Assembly: GCF_001428625.1 (NCBI RefSeq)
Contig: NZ_LMIE01000009.1
Span: forward strand, 1 to 47,579
Length of the DNA stretch: 47,579 nt
Reading direction: 5' to 3'
Source: Hydrogenophaga sp. Root209
Lineage (GTDB): Bacteria > Pseudomonadota > Gammaproteobacteria > Burkholderiales > Burkholderiaceae_C
In this document: positions 16,957 to 27,748 of the stretch, piece by piece
How positions within the stretch are numbered: the first letter of the stretch is position 1
How the letters are laid out: every line of letters begins with the position of its first letter
Made by a program: the position numbers and the translations under genes
The notes under the pieces: model-generated
Told to the model about the DNA's origin: nothing
The model's database searches: none
What the model saw: only the letters and a program-made list of their open reading frames with translations

Positions 16957-17262
16957 GGCGTCTCGTTCGGGAGGGGACACAGGGAGGGCGATCAGCGACC
17001 GCGCCGGCCAACCACGCAGGGTCTGCGGTTGCGGTTCTGAATTTCAGTATCGGCCAAAAGCCGACGCGATGGTGCGACTTTTTGTCAAGTCCCGGCGGTG
17101 CGCTCAGGCCTGTCGGCGCTCACTTGGCAGCCGCGAGAACGGAAACCGATCGAGCGACCCGGGCTTGGGGAGTCACCCCTGATGCTTCATTAGCAATTCT
17201 GATGAAACAGACGCTTCACGCCTCAAACACCTAAAATAAGGGTTAACCCCAGGATAGTTGCC
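16957..17262. other. Divergent intergenic region between kinase and 64-aa protein
   Basis: No gene is apparent in these 306 bases. They hold the kinase promoter area on the minus strand and a plus-strand -10 box TAAAAT (17232-17237) without an obvious -35. The perfect palindrome GGGTTAACCC (17240-17249) lies just before the small gene and could be an operator. Confidence 0.4.
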
Positions 17263-17457
17263 ATGTTGAAGTTTTTTCAGACCTTTTTCCAGACGCCCCG
17301 TTTCCAGGTCGGCGTTCGCGTCAACCGCCTGCACCAGGGCAGCCTGGACCGCACCGACGGCCGCGTCGTGGCCCAGACCGATGAAGGCGTGCTCGTTGAG
17401 TGGCCGCGCAACGGCTCGGGCTGGGAGCACCCGAACGCCCTCTGCCAGCAGGGCTGA
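17263..17457 (+). CDS. Small hypothetical protein (64 aa)
   Basis: The product begins MLKFFQTFFQTPRFQVGVRV and contains VVAQTDEGVLVEWPRNG, which looks like a small beta-barrel (SH3/KOW-like) fold. I do not recognise the family. It has a plausible ribosome site (AGGA around 17250), GC-rich third positions and no overlap with another gene, so it is probably real. It stands alone between two minus-strand genes and converges on the ABC receptor gene. Confidence 0.6.
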   Translation: MLKFFQTFFQTPRFQVGVRVNRLHQGSLDRTDGRVVAQTDEGVLVEWPRNGSGWEHPNALCQQG

Positions 17458-17469
17458 TCCGGGCGCAGC

Positions 17470-17485
17470 CGGACCCTCAGGTCCG
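17470..17485. terminator. Candidate hairpin between convergent genes
   Basis: CGGACC (17470-17475) pairs with GGTCCG (17480-17485) around CTCA. It lies 13 bases after the 64-aa gene and spans the stop codon of the opposite gene. The stem is short and there is no T run. Confidence 0.3.
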
Positions 17486-18634
17486 CACGCGTCCGTCGCC
17501 CGTGAGCATGGACAGCTCCGCGTAACGCGAGGCCACGTGGTTGGTGGGGCTCAGCGACACCGAATAGCCCCCGAAGGAGGTGGTGCCGATCGACTCCAGC
17601 CCGCTGATGAGGCCATCGCGCGTGATGCGCGAGCCCGCGCGGCGCAGTCCTTCGGCGAAGAGCTTGGCGGCCAGGAAGCCTTCCATGCTGGAGAAGTTGG
17701 CCTGCACCTTGTTGCCACCTTTGGCAATCGCTTCCTGGAACTCGCGCGAGATCGGTTTGGAAGCCGCGTAGGGCGTGGGCATCACCTGTGACACCACCAC
17801 GCCCGCGCCGTCCTTGCCCAGTTCGTCGGCCAGCGCCTGTGTGCCCACGAACGAGACGTTGTAGAACGTGCCACCGTATCCGGCCGCCTTGGCCGCTCGG
17901 ATGTATGCCGCGCACGACTTGTAGGCACTGATCTGCACCACCGCGTCGGGCTTGGCCGCGTTGATCGTCTCCACCGCCTTCGCCACCTCGACCGAATTGC
18001 GCTCCACCGTGGCTGTGGCCACCGGTTCCAGGTTGCGTGATTTCAGCGCCAGCACCGTGCCGTCGAGGCCGGCCTTGCCGTAGGCATCGTTCTGGTGGAA
18101 CACCGCGATCTTCTTCAGGCCCAGGTTGGTGAGCTGGCGCACGATGAGCTCGGTCTCGTCGTTGTACGAGGCGCGCAAGTGAAACGCGAGCCGGTTGAAC
18201 GGCTGGCGCAGGCCCATGGCACCGGTGAACGGCGCGAAGAACGGCACGTCGGCCTTGAAGGCCAGCGGCAACGCGGCCACGCTGGTGGGCGTGCCGATGT
18301 AGCCGAACAGCGCGAACACGTCGGCCGAGATGAGCTTGTTGGTGTTGTCGACGCAGCGGTCCGGCTCGTAGCCGTCGTCCAGCTGCAAGATCTCCACGCG
18401 CTGCTGATTCACCCCACCCTGGCCATTGAGCTGATCGAAGAACAGCTTGGCACCCGCATGAAACTGGATGCCAAGTTGCGCGGCGGCGCCCGTGAACGCG
18501 GCCGACTGGCCCAGCACGATGCGGTTGCCCGACTGCGCGCGCAAGCTGGGCACGCCGAGAACTGCTGCGCCGGCGACGAGCCCGCTGAACGCGCGGCGGG
18601 ACATTCCAGAGACGGCAGTGGGGCGGTTCTTCAT
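17477..18634 (-). CDS. Branched-chain-type ABC transporter substrate-binding protein
   Basis: A 385-residue periplasmic binding protein (type I fold, LivJ/HAAT family). The N-terminus has a Tat motif MSRRAFSGLVAGAAVLG and a cleavage region ending LRAQ. Family signs are IVLGQSAAFTGAAAQLG, GGVNQQRVEILQLDDGYEPD, NKLISADVFALFGYIGTPT and KKIAVFHQNDAYGKAGLD. ATG 18634 is chosen; an upstream in-frame start at 18688 lacks support. No permease or ATPase genes are next to it, so it is a stand-alone receptor with unknown ligand. Confidence 0.92.
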   Translation of the reverse strand: MKNRPTAVSGMSRRAFSGLVAGAAVLGVPSLRAQSGNRIVLGQSAAFTGAAAQLGIQFHAGAKLFFDQLNGQGGVNQQRVEILQLDDGYEPDRCVDNTNKLISADVFALFGYIGTPTSVAALPLAFKADVPFFAPFTGAMGLRQPFNRLAFHLRASYNDETELIVRQLTNLGLKKIAVFHQNDAYGKAGLDGTVLALKSRNLEPVATATVERNSVEVAKAVETINAAKPDAVVQISAYKSCAAYIRAAKAAGYGGTFYNVSFVGTQALADELGKDGAGVVVSQVMPTPYAASKPISREFQEAIAKGGNKVQANFSSMEGFLAAKLFAEGLRRAGSRITRDGLISGLESIGTTSFGGYSVSLSPTNHVASRYAELSMLTGDGRVRT

Positions 18635-18761
18635 GGGTGGGGGCTTCCAGGGGGCATTGCGGGATTCAGCTCTCTTGATGCTACCCACCCCCGTACCCTA
18701 CCGGAGAGCACTTGGTCCACCCAGTCAACCGCTCATCGGGACAAGCGGCGCCGGCCATGGG

Positions 18762-18790
18762 TTGACATGCTCCGGTGGTGCGCCGACAGT
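18762..18790 (+). promoter_or_regulatory. Candidate promoter of the TIR gene
   Basis: A consensus -35 box TTGACA (18762-18767) is followed after 17 bases by GACAGT (18785-18790), a poor -10 box. It lies 28 bases before the TIR start in the divergent spacer. Support is limited to the -35 box and position. Confidence 0.3.
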
Positions 18791-18817
18791 GGCGCCACGA
18801 CCGGATGGAGCACGACG

Positions 18818-19735
18818 ATGCGCGTTTTCATCAGCCACGCCTGGGAGGACAAGCCGCTGGCACTGTCGCTGGCCGAACTGCCCGACTTCATCGACGCCTG
18901 GGTCGATGTGCGGGAGTTGCTCGGCGGCGAGAAGCTGGACCCCACCATCATCGCGGCCATTGAAGACAGCCATGTTTTCATCGTGCTGATCAGCCGCATT
19001 TCGCTGGCCAAGGCCTGGGTGGCGCAGGAGGTGAACTGGGCCATGGCGCGAGAGGCGCAGAAGGACCGCGTGTTCGTGCTGCCCGTCGTCATCGAAGCGG
19101 GCATCGATCTGGCGGCCAGTGCGCCGCCGTTTCAGCAGTTTGCGCAGCGGCTCTTCATCGACGCCAGCGACCGCAGCGACAGCGGCACCGACAAAGCCCG
19201 TGCGGCCATCGCACAGACGCTGTTTCACTGGGCCAGCGACTGGCTCGACCGCATGGAGCCCAAGGGCGACAGCAACCGCCGCTTCGTCGACACGCTGGAG
19301 CGCGACCTGGTGGAATTCCAGACGCGCCTGTACGCGGTGAAGGCAGCACTGGCCTGGCCGCTGGCCACGCTGGTGAAAGATGACGCGGTGGCGCACCTGG
19401 TGCAGGTGAAGGATGCCTACAACGTGTTCACCGAGGCGTTCATTCCGCGCCTGGTGGGCCTGGACGCCGAGATCCGCTGGCGCTTCGGCGGGGCGGCGCA
19501 AAAGGGATTCGCCCGACTCATGACCTTCATCCGCAACGAGGTCTACCACGGTGCGGCCTTCGCGCTCAACGACGTGATCGAGTCGATCAACGCTTTCGAC
19601 ACCGTGCTGAACCGGGACGCGAGCGCGTTGGCCACCGCCGATGCCCGGCGGGAAACACGCGTGACGGCGCTGGAGCCGGTGATGGCCGAGCTGGTGGAGC
19701 GAACCGCCGACTACGTGGACACGTTGCGGCCATGA
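18818..19735 (+). CDS. TIR-domain protein
   Basis: A 305-residue cytoplasmic protein. Residues 1-130 form a TIR domain: MRVFISHAWEDK (box 1), a VRELLGGEKLDPTIIAAIEDS loop, VFIVLIS, and W67-V-A-Q-E71, where E71 fits the catalytic glutamate of TIR NAD-glycohydrolases. The rest is helical, with no recognised sensor or transmembrane segment. Bacterial TIR proteins often cleave NAD or make signalling nucleotides in phage defence, but none of the known partners (ThsA, STING, SAVED, Argonaute) is near. ATG 18818 has GGAG at 18807-18810. Its stop overlaps the next gene's ATG (ATGA). Confidence 0.83.
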   Translation: MRVFISHAWEDKPLALSLAELPDFIDAWVDVRELLGGEKLDPTIIAAIEDSHVFIVLISRISLAKAWVAQEVNWAMAREAQKDRVFVLPVVIEAGIDLAASAPPFQQFAQRLFIDASDRSDSGTDKARAAIAQTLFHWASDWLDRMEPKGDSNRRFVDTLERDLVEFQTRLYAVKAALAWPLATLVKDDAVAHLVQVKDAYNVFTEAFIPRLVGLDAEIRWRFGGAAQKGFARLMTFIRNEVYHGAAFALNDVIESINAFDTVLNRDASALATADARRETRVTALEPVMAELVERTADYVDTLRP

Positions 19736-20847
19736 ATGGCTGGCTGCAGCGCGGCGCACCCTGGCTGCTGGCGGGCGCGTTGCTGCTGGCCGGGGCGCAG
19801 GCCCGCGCCGAGCGCGTGCCCCTGCAGCGCCTGAGTCTGGGCGATGTGGGCGGGTGGATCGAGGTGGTGGTGCAGGTGGAGGGCCGGCCGGGGCGCTGGA
19901 TCATCGACACCGGCAGCACCCGCCACATCGTCTCGCGCCACTTTGCCGAGCGCCATGGACTGGCCACTGGTGCCAGCGTGCGGGTCGAGACGGCGCTGGG
20001 CGCGGTGAACGGTACCGAAGTGAGCTTGCCCGCGCTGCACATCGGCGCCTGGCGCCAGGCGGGCCAGAACGCCGTGCGCATCGACGACCTCGGCGGTGTG
20101 CTGGGTCCCGCGGGCGAGGGCATCGAGGGCATTCTGGGCCTGCCGCTGCTCCGGGGCCACACGCTGGATCTGGACCTGAGGGACTGGACACTGGCCCTGG
20201 CGTCCAGCGCCACCGACACCCCCCTGTGCCCCGAAGGCTTGCAGGCATTCGATCTCGGCGTCTACCGCGGCCTGCCGGTGATCTCGGTTCGCGTGAACGA
20301 CGCCGCCGCCGAATCCCTGATGCTGGACACCGGCAACCCGGCGGCGGTGGTGCGCATCGAAGCCACGCCGGCCCGCGCCGCGGCGCCCGGCCTGGCATTG
20401 GCGGCCAGCGTGAGCGTGGGTGCCTTGCAGCTCACCCAGGTACCGGTGGTGCGGCTGAGCGCACCCGCGCTGCACCGCGCGCTGGCACCCGACGTTCAGG
20501 GACTGGCCGGCACCGCGCTGCTCGACGGCACGCGCTGGTGGATCGACCTGGACCGGCGACGCGCCTGCGTCGAGCCCCGCCGCCTGGCGGTGCCGGGAGG
20601 CTTCGGGCTGTCGCTGGCCCAACGGGGCGAGGCGGTGGTGATCGAGACCGTTCTGCCTGGGAGTCCAGCCGCGCTGGCCGGCCTGCGCGAAGGCGACGTG
20701 GTGCACCACTGGGTGAACGGCCCACCGAGCGGCGCGCTGCGCGCGCTGTGGGCGCGTGCGCAGGAGCGCGACGAAATCGAGGTGCAGGCCGGATCGCAGG
20801 CGCCGGTGGTGCTGCGCCGCTCGCACTTTCTGCCAGCCCTGCCCTGA
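19732..20847 (+). CDS. Periplasmic retropepsin-like aspartyl protease with PDZ domain
   Basis: A 371-residue exported protein: signal peptide (MNGWLQRGAPWLLAGALLLA to about ARA), first aspartyl-protease half with IIDTGSTRHIVS (D59-T-G-S62), second half with MLDTGNPAAVV (D199-T-G-N), and a C-terminal PDZ domain (GFGLSLAQRGEAVVIETVLPGSPAALAGLREGD). Single-chain proteins with two retropepsin-like halves and PDZ are known as 'aspartyl protease family' members, mostly uncharacterised. It starts inside the stop codon of the TIR gene, so both are translated from one message. Its stop is one base from the convergent lipoprotein stop. Confidence 0.85.
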   Translation: MNGWLQRGAPWLLAGALLLAGAQARAERVPLQRLSLGDVGGWIEVVVQVEGRPGRWIIDTGSTRHIVSRHFAERHGLATGASVRVETALGAVNGTEVSLPALHIGAWRQAGQNAVRIDDLGGVLGPAGEGIEGILGLPLLRGHTLDLDLRDWTLALASSATDTPLCPEGLQAFDLGVYRGLPVISVRVNDAAAESLMLDTGNPAAVVRIEATPARAAAPGLALAASVSVGALQLTQVPVVRLSAPALHRALAPDVQGLAGTALLDGTRWWIDLDRRRACVEPRRLAVPGGFGLSLAQRGEAVVIETVLPGSPAALAGLREGDVVHHWVNGPPSGALRALWARAQERDEIEVQAGSQAPVVLRRSHFLPALP

Positions 20848-20848
20848 C

Positions 20849-21610
20849 TCAGCAGCTCACGTTGCCCGGGTTGGGCTGCCGCTTGAGCGTCACGAGCACG
20901 CCCCCGGCGTTGAGCAGGCGCAAGGTGGCACCGTCGACGAACTCGACCTGGGTGAAAAACTTCTGCGCGGGGTTCAGCGGGTTCACCAGCTCCGGAATCA
21001 GGGGGCGGCTCAGGGAGGCCACGACAAAGCCGCGCATCTCACCTTCGAAGTTGACCTTGGCGGCGGGAACGGTCACGTCACAACCGGTCACGGGTTCGGT
21101 GTTGGCACCGGTGAAGTTGTCCACCGAGGACGGCTCGTTGAATTTCAGGGTGAGCGTGCCGCTTTCGCTGATCCACAGGCCGGCCTGCATCTGCACGTCG
21201 ACCCGGCTGTTGGTGTAGCTGCGCGCGGGCTGCGCGCCCAGGGCCACGGTGTCGAGCTTGCGCAGGTCGGAGAAGCTGCCCTGGATGCAGTTGGTCGCGT
21301 TCGCAGGTGCCACCGGGCGCAGCGCCACAGCGCCGTTCTCCACGGTGCCCACCAGATCCACGCCGTTGTTCAGCGTGTCTCCGCAGACCCCGTCGGTGGA
21401 ATTGACGGTGGCCGTGATGTCGAGCTTGTTCGCAAAGACCTGAACCAACGGCGACGGCGAGGTGAACTGGATGGTGGTGGTGAAACCAGCGTTGCTCCAG
21501 GCGCCGCCCAGTGGCGTGACGATCTGCAGCACAGCCAGCAGCTCACCGCCACCGCACGCCGCCAGACTGGCCGCCACGGCCAGGCCCAAGGCATGGATTT
21601 TTCGTTTCAT
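20849..21610 (-). CDS. Hypothetical lipoprotein
   Basis: A 253-residue protein with a lipoprotein signal (MKRKIHALGLAVAASLAAC, lipobox LAAC) followed by GGGELLAVLQIVTPLGGAW. I do not recognise the mature domain; it is rich in beta-prone segments such as LWISESGTLTLKFNEPSS and RLLNAGGVLVTLKRQ. Cysteines occur in GVCGDTL, TNCIQG, TGCDV and at the very end (NVSC), which may form disulfides in the periplasm. AAGGAGGT before ATG 21610 is a very strong ribosome site. It lies downstream of the acyl-CoA synthetase on the same strand, with 103 bases between. Confidence 0.75.
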   Translation of the reverse strand: MKRKIHALGLAVAASLAACGGGELLAVLQIVTPLGGAWSNAGFTTTIQFTSPSPLVQVFANKLDITATVNSTDGVCGDTLNNGVDLVGTVENGAVALRPVAPANATNCIQGSFSDLRKLDTVALGAQPARSYTNSRVDVQMQAGLWISESGTLTLKFNEPSSVDNFTGANTEPVTGCDVTVPAAKVNFEGEMRGFVVASLSRPLIPELVNPLNPAQKFFTQVEFVDGATLRLLNAGGVLVTLKRQPNPGNVSC

Positions 21611-21713
21611 GGTCGACCTCCTTTTCAACATGGGGGGCCGAAATTCTGATCCTGCGCACCGCCTTTGAATAGTGGGCTCGCGGGCCCGCTCTGCACACTG
21701 GGGGGAACGTGCC

Positions 21714-23435
21714 TCAATCGTCCTGGCGCAGATTCGGAAAATCGCTTTCCAGATGTTCGCCAGCGCCGCGCGCGCCGCTCGCCTGCCGCTCCACCTCCTG
21801 TGCGCGCAGCTGCACGCGCCGGATCTTGCCCGAGATGGTCTTGGGCAACTCATCCACGAACTCGATGCGGCGCACGCGCTTGTAGGGCGCGAGCTGCTGG
21901 CGCGCAAACGCAAAGATCGCTTCGGCCAGCTCGGGTCCCGGCACGGCGCCGGGTGCGAGGATCAGGTAGGCCTTGGGCACGGCCGTGCGCACCGGGTCCG
22001 GGCACGGCACCACCGCCACCTCCACCACCGCTTCGTGCTCGATGAGCGCGCTCTCCAGCTCGAACGGACTGATGCGGTAGCCCGAGGCCTTGAACACGTC
22101 GTCGGCGCGACCCACGAAGGTGAGGTAGCCGTCGGCATCACGCGCGGCGGTGTCACCCGTGTGGTAGTGGCCATCGCGCATGACCTCGGCGTTTTTCTCC
22201 GGGCTGTCCAGGTAACCCACCATCAGCCCCAGCGGGCGCTCGCTCAGGTCGATGCAGACCTCGCCCTCATCGGCTTCGTGCCCGTCGGCGTCGAGCAAGC
22301 GGATCTTGTAACCCGGCAGCGGCAGGCCCATGGAGCCGGGTTTGAGGGGCAGGCCCGGCGCGTTGCCCACCTGTGCGGTGGTCTCGGTCTGACCGTAGCC
22401 ATCACGCAGCGTGAGGCCCCAGGCCTTGCGGATCTGTTCGATGATTTCCGGGTTCAGCGGCTCGCCCGCGCCAATCACCTCGCGCAGCGCCAGCCGGTCT
22501 TGCCAGGCGGCCAGATCTTCCTGGATCAGCATGCGCCACACCGTGGGCGGTGCACACAGGCTGGTGACGCGGCAGCGCTCCAGCACGGCCAGCAGGCCCT
22601 GCGAACTGAAGCGCGGCGTGTTGTAGATGAAGACGCAGGCACCCGCGTTCCAGGGTGCATAGAAACAACTCCAGGCGTGCTTGGCCCAACCCGGTGAAGA
22701 GATGTTCAGGTGCATGTCGCCCGCCTTCAGGCCGAGCCAGTACATGGTGGAGAGATGGCCCACCGGGTAACTCTGGTGGGTGTGCAGCACCAGCTTGGGC
22801 TGCGAGGTGGTGCCCGAGGTGAAGTACAGGAGCATGGGATCGGTGGCCAGCGTCGTGCCCTGCGGATCGAACGCGGTCGGCGCGTCCCTTGATGCGGCGA
22901 AATCCACCCAGCCCGGCTGCGGCGCACCCACGCAGATGCGCGAGAAACTGCCCGTGATCGATGCGAACTTGGGCACTTGCACGGCACCCACCACCACATG
23001 TTTCACGTCGCCGCGGTCGATGCGGTCGCGCAGGTCGTCGGGCGTGAGCAGCGCCGTGGCCGGGATCAGCACCGCGCCGAGCTTGATGGCCGCCAGCATC
23101 GTCTCCCACAGCGCGCTTTCATTGCCCAGCACCATGAGCACGCGCTCGCCGCGCTGCACGCCCTGCGCGCGCAGGAAATTGGCCACCTGGTTGGAGCGCT
23201 GCGCGAGCTGTGCAAACGAAAACCGCTCCTCGGTGCCCTCGGCGTCCACGATCCACAGCGCGGTGGCGTCATTGCCGTTCGCCATGACGTCGAAGTGGTC
23301 CAGCGCCCAATTGAATGCCGTGAGCGCGGGCCAGCGAAACTGCGCGCTGGCCGCGGCGGGGTCGCCGCGCAGGGCGAGCAGCTGATCACGCGCCTGCAAA
23401 AAGGCCTGGGAGGATGCGCTGGGCGGGTGGTTCAT
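21714..23435 (-). CDS. AMP-dependent acyl-CoA synthetase
   Basis: A 573-residue acyl-adenylate enzyme of the acetyl/medium-chain acyl-CoA synthetase type. Landmarks in order: RSNQVANFLRAQGVQRGERV, phosphate loop FTSGTTSQPKLVLHTH, ISSPGWAKHAWSCFYAPW, GYGQTETTAQVG, YHTGDTAARDADGYLTFVGRADD and the adenylation lysine in PKTISGKIRR. The loop reads T-T-S-Q-P instead of the more usual T-T-G-x-P. ATG 23435 is chosen. It is divergent from a GAF-Fis regulator, which is the likely controller. The substrate acid is unknown; AcsA/PrpE-like short acids or aromatic acids are both possible. Confidence 0.9.
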   Translation of the reverse strand: MNHPPSASSQAFLQARDQLLALRGDPAAASAQFRWPALTAFNWALDHFDVMANGNDATALWIVDAEGTEERFSFAQLAQRSNQVANFLRAQGVQRGERVLMVLGNESALWETMLAAIKLGAVLIPATALLTPDDLRDRIDRGDVKHVVVGAVQVPKFASITGSFSRICVGAPQPGWVDFAASRDAPTAFDPQGTTLATDPMLLYFTSGTTSQPKLVLHTHQSYPVGHLSTMYWLGLKAGDMHLNISSPGWAKHAWSCFYAPWNAGACVFIYNTPRFSSQGLLAVLERCRVTSLCAPPTVWRMLIQEDLAAWQDRLALREVIGAGEPLNPEIIEQIRKAWGLTLRDGYGQTETTAQVGNAPGLPLKPGSMGLPLPGYKIRLLDADGHEADEGEVCIDLSERPLGLMVGYLDSPEKNAEVMRDGHYHTGDTAARDADGYLTFVGRADDVFKASGYRISPFELESALIEHEAVVEVAVVPCPDPVRTAVPKAYLILAPGAVPGPELAEAIFAFARQQLAPYKRVRRIEFVDELPKTISGKIRRVQLRAQEVERQASGARGAGEHLESDFPNLRQDD

Positions 23436-23579
23436 GTTGTCTCGCTCGTGTGGGGGTGCGCCGTGCCGCGGCTTGTTCGGTCGGTCGATCGTAGACGCCA
23501 GCCCTGCGCGAGCGCCGCTCAGTACTTTCCCTAGCGCGGATTTGTGCCGCGGCGGTACACAGTCGAACAGCCACGCCAC

Positions 23580-24791
23580 ATGCAACGCCCACCCAACCCC
23601 CACGCCTCGCCCAAGCTCTCCGCACCACCTCGCTCAGCGGGCCTGTTCTTCGCCACGCCCGAGCAGCGTGTGGCGTTGGCACGCGAGATGTTCTTTGACG
23701 AGGGTCAGCGCCCCTCGGGTCTGGTGCCCGAGCTGGTGATCCAGTCGTGGATGCGCTGCACGGTGGCCAACCGCCGGCCCTCCGAACCGATCAACCTGGA
23801 GCCGGTGACCAAGGCGCGCATCGCCAGCGCACTGGCGCGCAACCGCCTGCTGCTGCAAGCCGCCCGCCACGACCTGCAACAACTCGATGCGGCCCTGGCC
23901 GGCACGCCGTGCAAGGCCTTGCTCACCGGACCCGACGGGGTGCTGATCCAGGTCACGCCCACCGCGCGAGCCGAAGGCTACCTGATGCCCAACGTGGCGC
24001 GCGTGGGCGTCAACCTCAATGAAAACCACATGGGCACCACCGCGCCCAGCGTGGTGGCGCGCACCGGTGAAGCCTGCGTGGTGCGCGGCGCCGAGCACTT
24101 CTTCACCGGCGTCTCGGTCATGCAGTGTGCCGCCGCGCCGATCCGCAACGCGCGCGGCGATCTGGCCGGCGTGCTGGACCTCTCCATCGAGGGTGAAGCC
24201 TTCCGCTTCGACGCCGCCGCCATGGTGCGGCTGTACGCCACCGCCATCGAAAACCGTTTGTTCGAAGCGCAATCGGCTGCGCTGCTGCTGCTGCGTTTCC
24301 AGTCGAGCCCAGCCCTGCTGCACACGCCGCTGGAAGGACTGGCCGCCGTGGACGGGCAAGGCCGCGTGGCCTGGCTCAACCAGACCGGCGCCAGCCTGCT
24401 CGGCACAGAGCGTGTGCCCGCACAACCCACCGACGCCGAGGCGCTGCTCGGGCTAGGGCTCGAAGACCTGCTCTCGCTCGCCCACCACGGTCGATCGCAG
24501 CCGCGCCAATGCCCCAACGGCCTGACGCTGTGGATCCAGGCCCGGCCCGATGCGCCGATGGCCCCCGGCATCGAGACGCCGCCCCTGCCCCCCGCCGACC
24601 TGCCCGACGCGGCGCCACGCGACGCCCCCGCCGCGCCGACCCTGCACCACGCCAACCGCGCACTGATCGAAAGCACACTCGCCGCCTGTGGCGGCAATGT
24701 GTCGCGGGCGGCGCGCCAGCTCGGTGTCTCTCGCGGGCTGCTCTACCGGCGCCTGGGTGAATGGCGCACCGGCGACCACCCCACCGACTGA
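23580..24791 (+). CDS. GAF-domain regulator with Fis-type HTH, lacking the AAA+ domain
   Basis: A 403-residue regulator (ATG 23580; a GTG at 23544 is also in frame). Residues about 65-230 are an AcoR-like N-terminal/GAF sensor (VPELVIQSWMRCTVANR, VGVNLNENHMGTTAPSVVARTGEACVVRG, AAPIRNARGDLAGVLDLS). Residues about 360-395 form a Fis helix-turn-helix (IESTLAACGGNVSRAARQLG). AcoR-type activators normally have a sigma-54-contacting AAA+ ATPase between these parts; no Walker or GAFTGA motif is present here. It probably controls the divergent acyl-CoA synthetase gene, by a means that does not involve sigma-54 activation. Confidence 0.88.
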   Translation: MQRPPNPHASPKLSAPPRSAGLFFATPEQRVALAREMFFDEGQRPSGLVPELVIQSWMRCTVANRRPSEPINLEPVTKARIASALARNRLLLQAARHDLQQLDAALAGTPCKALLTGPDGVLIQVTPTARAEGYLMPNVARVGVNLNENHMGTTAPSVVARTGEACVVRGAEHFFTGVSVMQCAAAPIRNARGDLAGVLDLSIEGEAFRFDAAAMVRLYATAIENRLFEAQSAALLLLRFQSSPALLHTPLEGLAAVDGQGRVAWLNQTGASLLGTERVPAQPTDAEALLGLGLEDLLSLAHHGRSQPRQCPNGLTLWIQARPDAPMAPGIETPPLPPADLPDAAPRDAPAAPTLHHANRALIESTLAACGGNVSRAARQLGVSRGLLYRRLGEWRTGDHPTD

Positions 24792-24880
24792 CCGACGGGC
24801 GGTTCATCCCCCACCTGTGGTGGGCGATGACACCACAGCGTGATAGTTTTGGCACTTCGCTTCAGCGCAGCCCCGCCACC

Positions 24881-25378
24881 ATGAATCTTCAACGCTTCCT
24901 CGATGCCCAGAACCCCGTCTACGACCAGGCGCTGGAAGAACTCAAAGCCGGTCAGAAGCAGAGCCACTGGATCTGGTTCGTTTTTCCCCAGCACCGCGGT
25001 CTGGGCAGCAGCCAGAGGGCCCAGTTCTATGGCATCGAATGCCTGGACGAGGCCCGCGCCTATCAGAAGCACCCGGTGCTCGGCCCGCGCCTGCACGAGT
25101 GCACCACCGCCGTGCTGCGCCACACCCAGAAATCGGCCAGCCAGATCCTGGGCGTGCCCGACGACCTGAAGTTCTTCTCCTGCATGACGCTGTTCAGTGA
25201 AGCCGCTCCCGAGGAACTGGTGTTCCGCCTCGCACTGCAGGCATTCTTCAATGGTTCCAAGGACCCGGAGACCTTGCGTCTGTGCGGACTCACGTCGCGC
25301 AAATCCTCGGTCACGCGAACAGCGGCAGCCGGCCCGCAACACGACCTGTCCGCGGGACCGCTGTTGCACATGCGCTGA
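24881..25378 (+). CDS. DUF1810 family protein
   Basis: A 165-residue cytoplasmic protein. Residues 1-135 match DUF1810: MNLQRFLDAQNPVYDQALEE, KQSHWIWFVFPQHRGLGSS, FYGIECLDEARAYQKHPVLG and KFFSCMTLFSEAAP. The family has a profilin-like fold and no proven function. The last 30 residues (from about GLTSRKSSV) extend past the usual end and may be a read-on tail. ATG 24881 is chosen. It lies 119 bases before katG, with its own spacing and no sign of coupling. Confidence 0.85.
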   Translation: MNLQRFLDAQNPVYDQALEELKAGQKQSHWIWFVFPQHRGLGSSQRAQFYGIECLDEARAYQKHPVLGPRLHECTTAVLRHTQKSASQILGVPDDLKFFSCMTLFSEAAPEELVFRLALQAFFNGSKDPETLRLCGLTSRKSSVTRTAAAGPQHDLSAGPLLHMR

Positions 25379-25458
25379 GGCGCCGCCGGCAACGGCCCGG
25401 CAGCCCCTATGGCATTCATTGCCAAAATTGCGTTGGTCGTTTGGGGGGCACACACTAG

Positions 25459-27690
<2,232 letters not shown>

Positions 27691-27709
27691 TCGCACCAGG
27701 CGGCAACAA

Positions 27710-27737
27710 GAAAGGGGCCGCGAGGCCCCTTTCTTTT
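27710..27737 (+). terminator. Rho-independent terminator after katG
   Basis: GAAAGGGGCC (27710-27719) and GGCCCCTTTC (27724-27733) form a perfect ten-base stem around GCGA, followed by TTTT. It sits 19 bases after the katG stop and just before the convergent gene end at 27749, so it can serve both directions. It is the clearest intrinsic terminator in the window. Confidence 0.92.
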
Positions 27738-27748
27738 GCTCGAAACGA

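Noticed and set aside
18818-20847. Thoeris, CBASS or Pycsar defence system around the TIR gene
   Set aside because: No ThsA, cyclase, STING, SAVED or other known partner lies nearby; the neighbours are an ABC receptor, an exported protease-like protein and a lipoprotein. Only a weaker hypothesis is kept.
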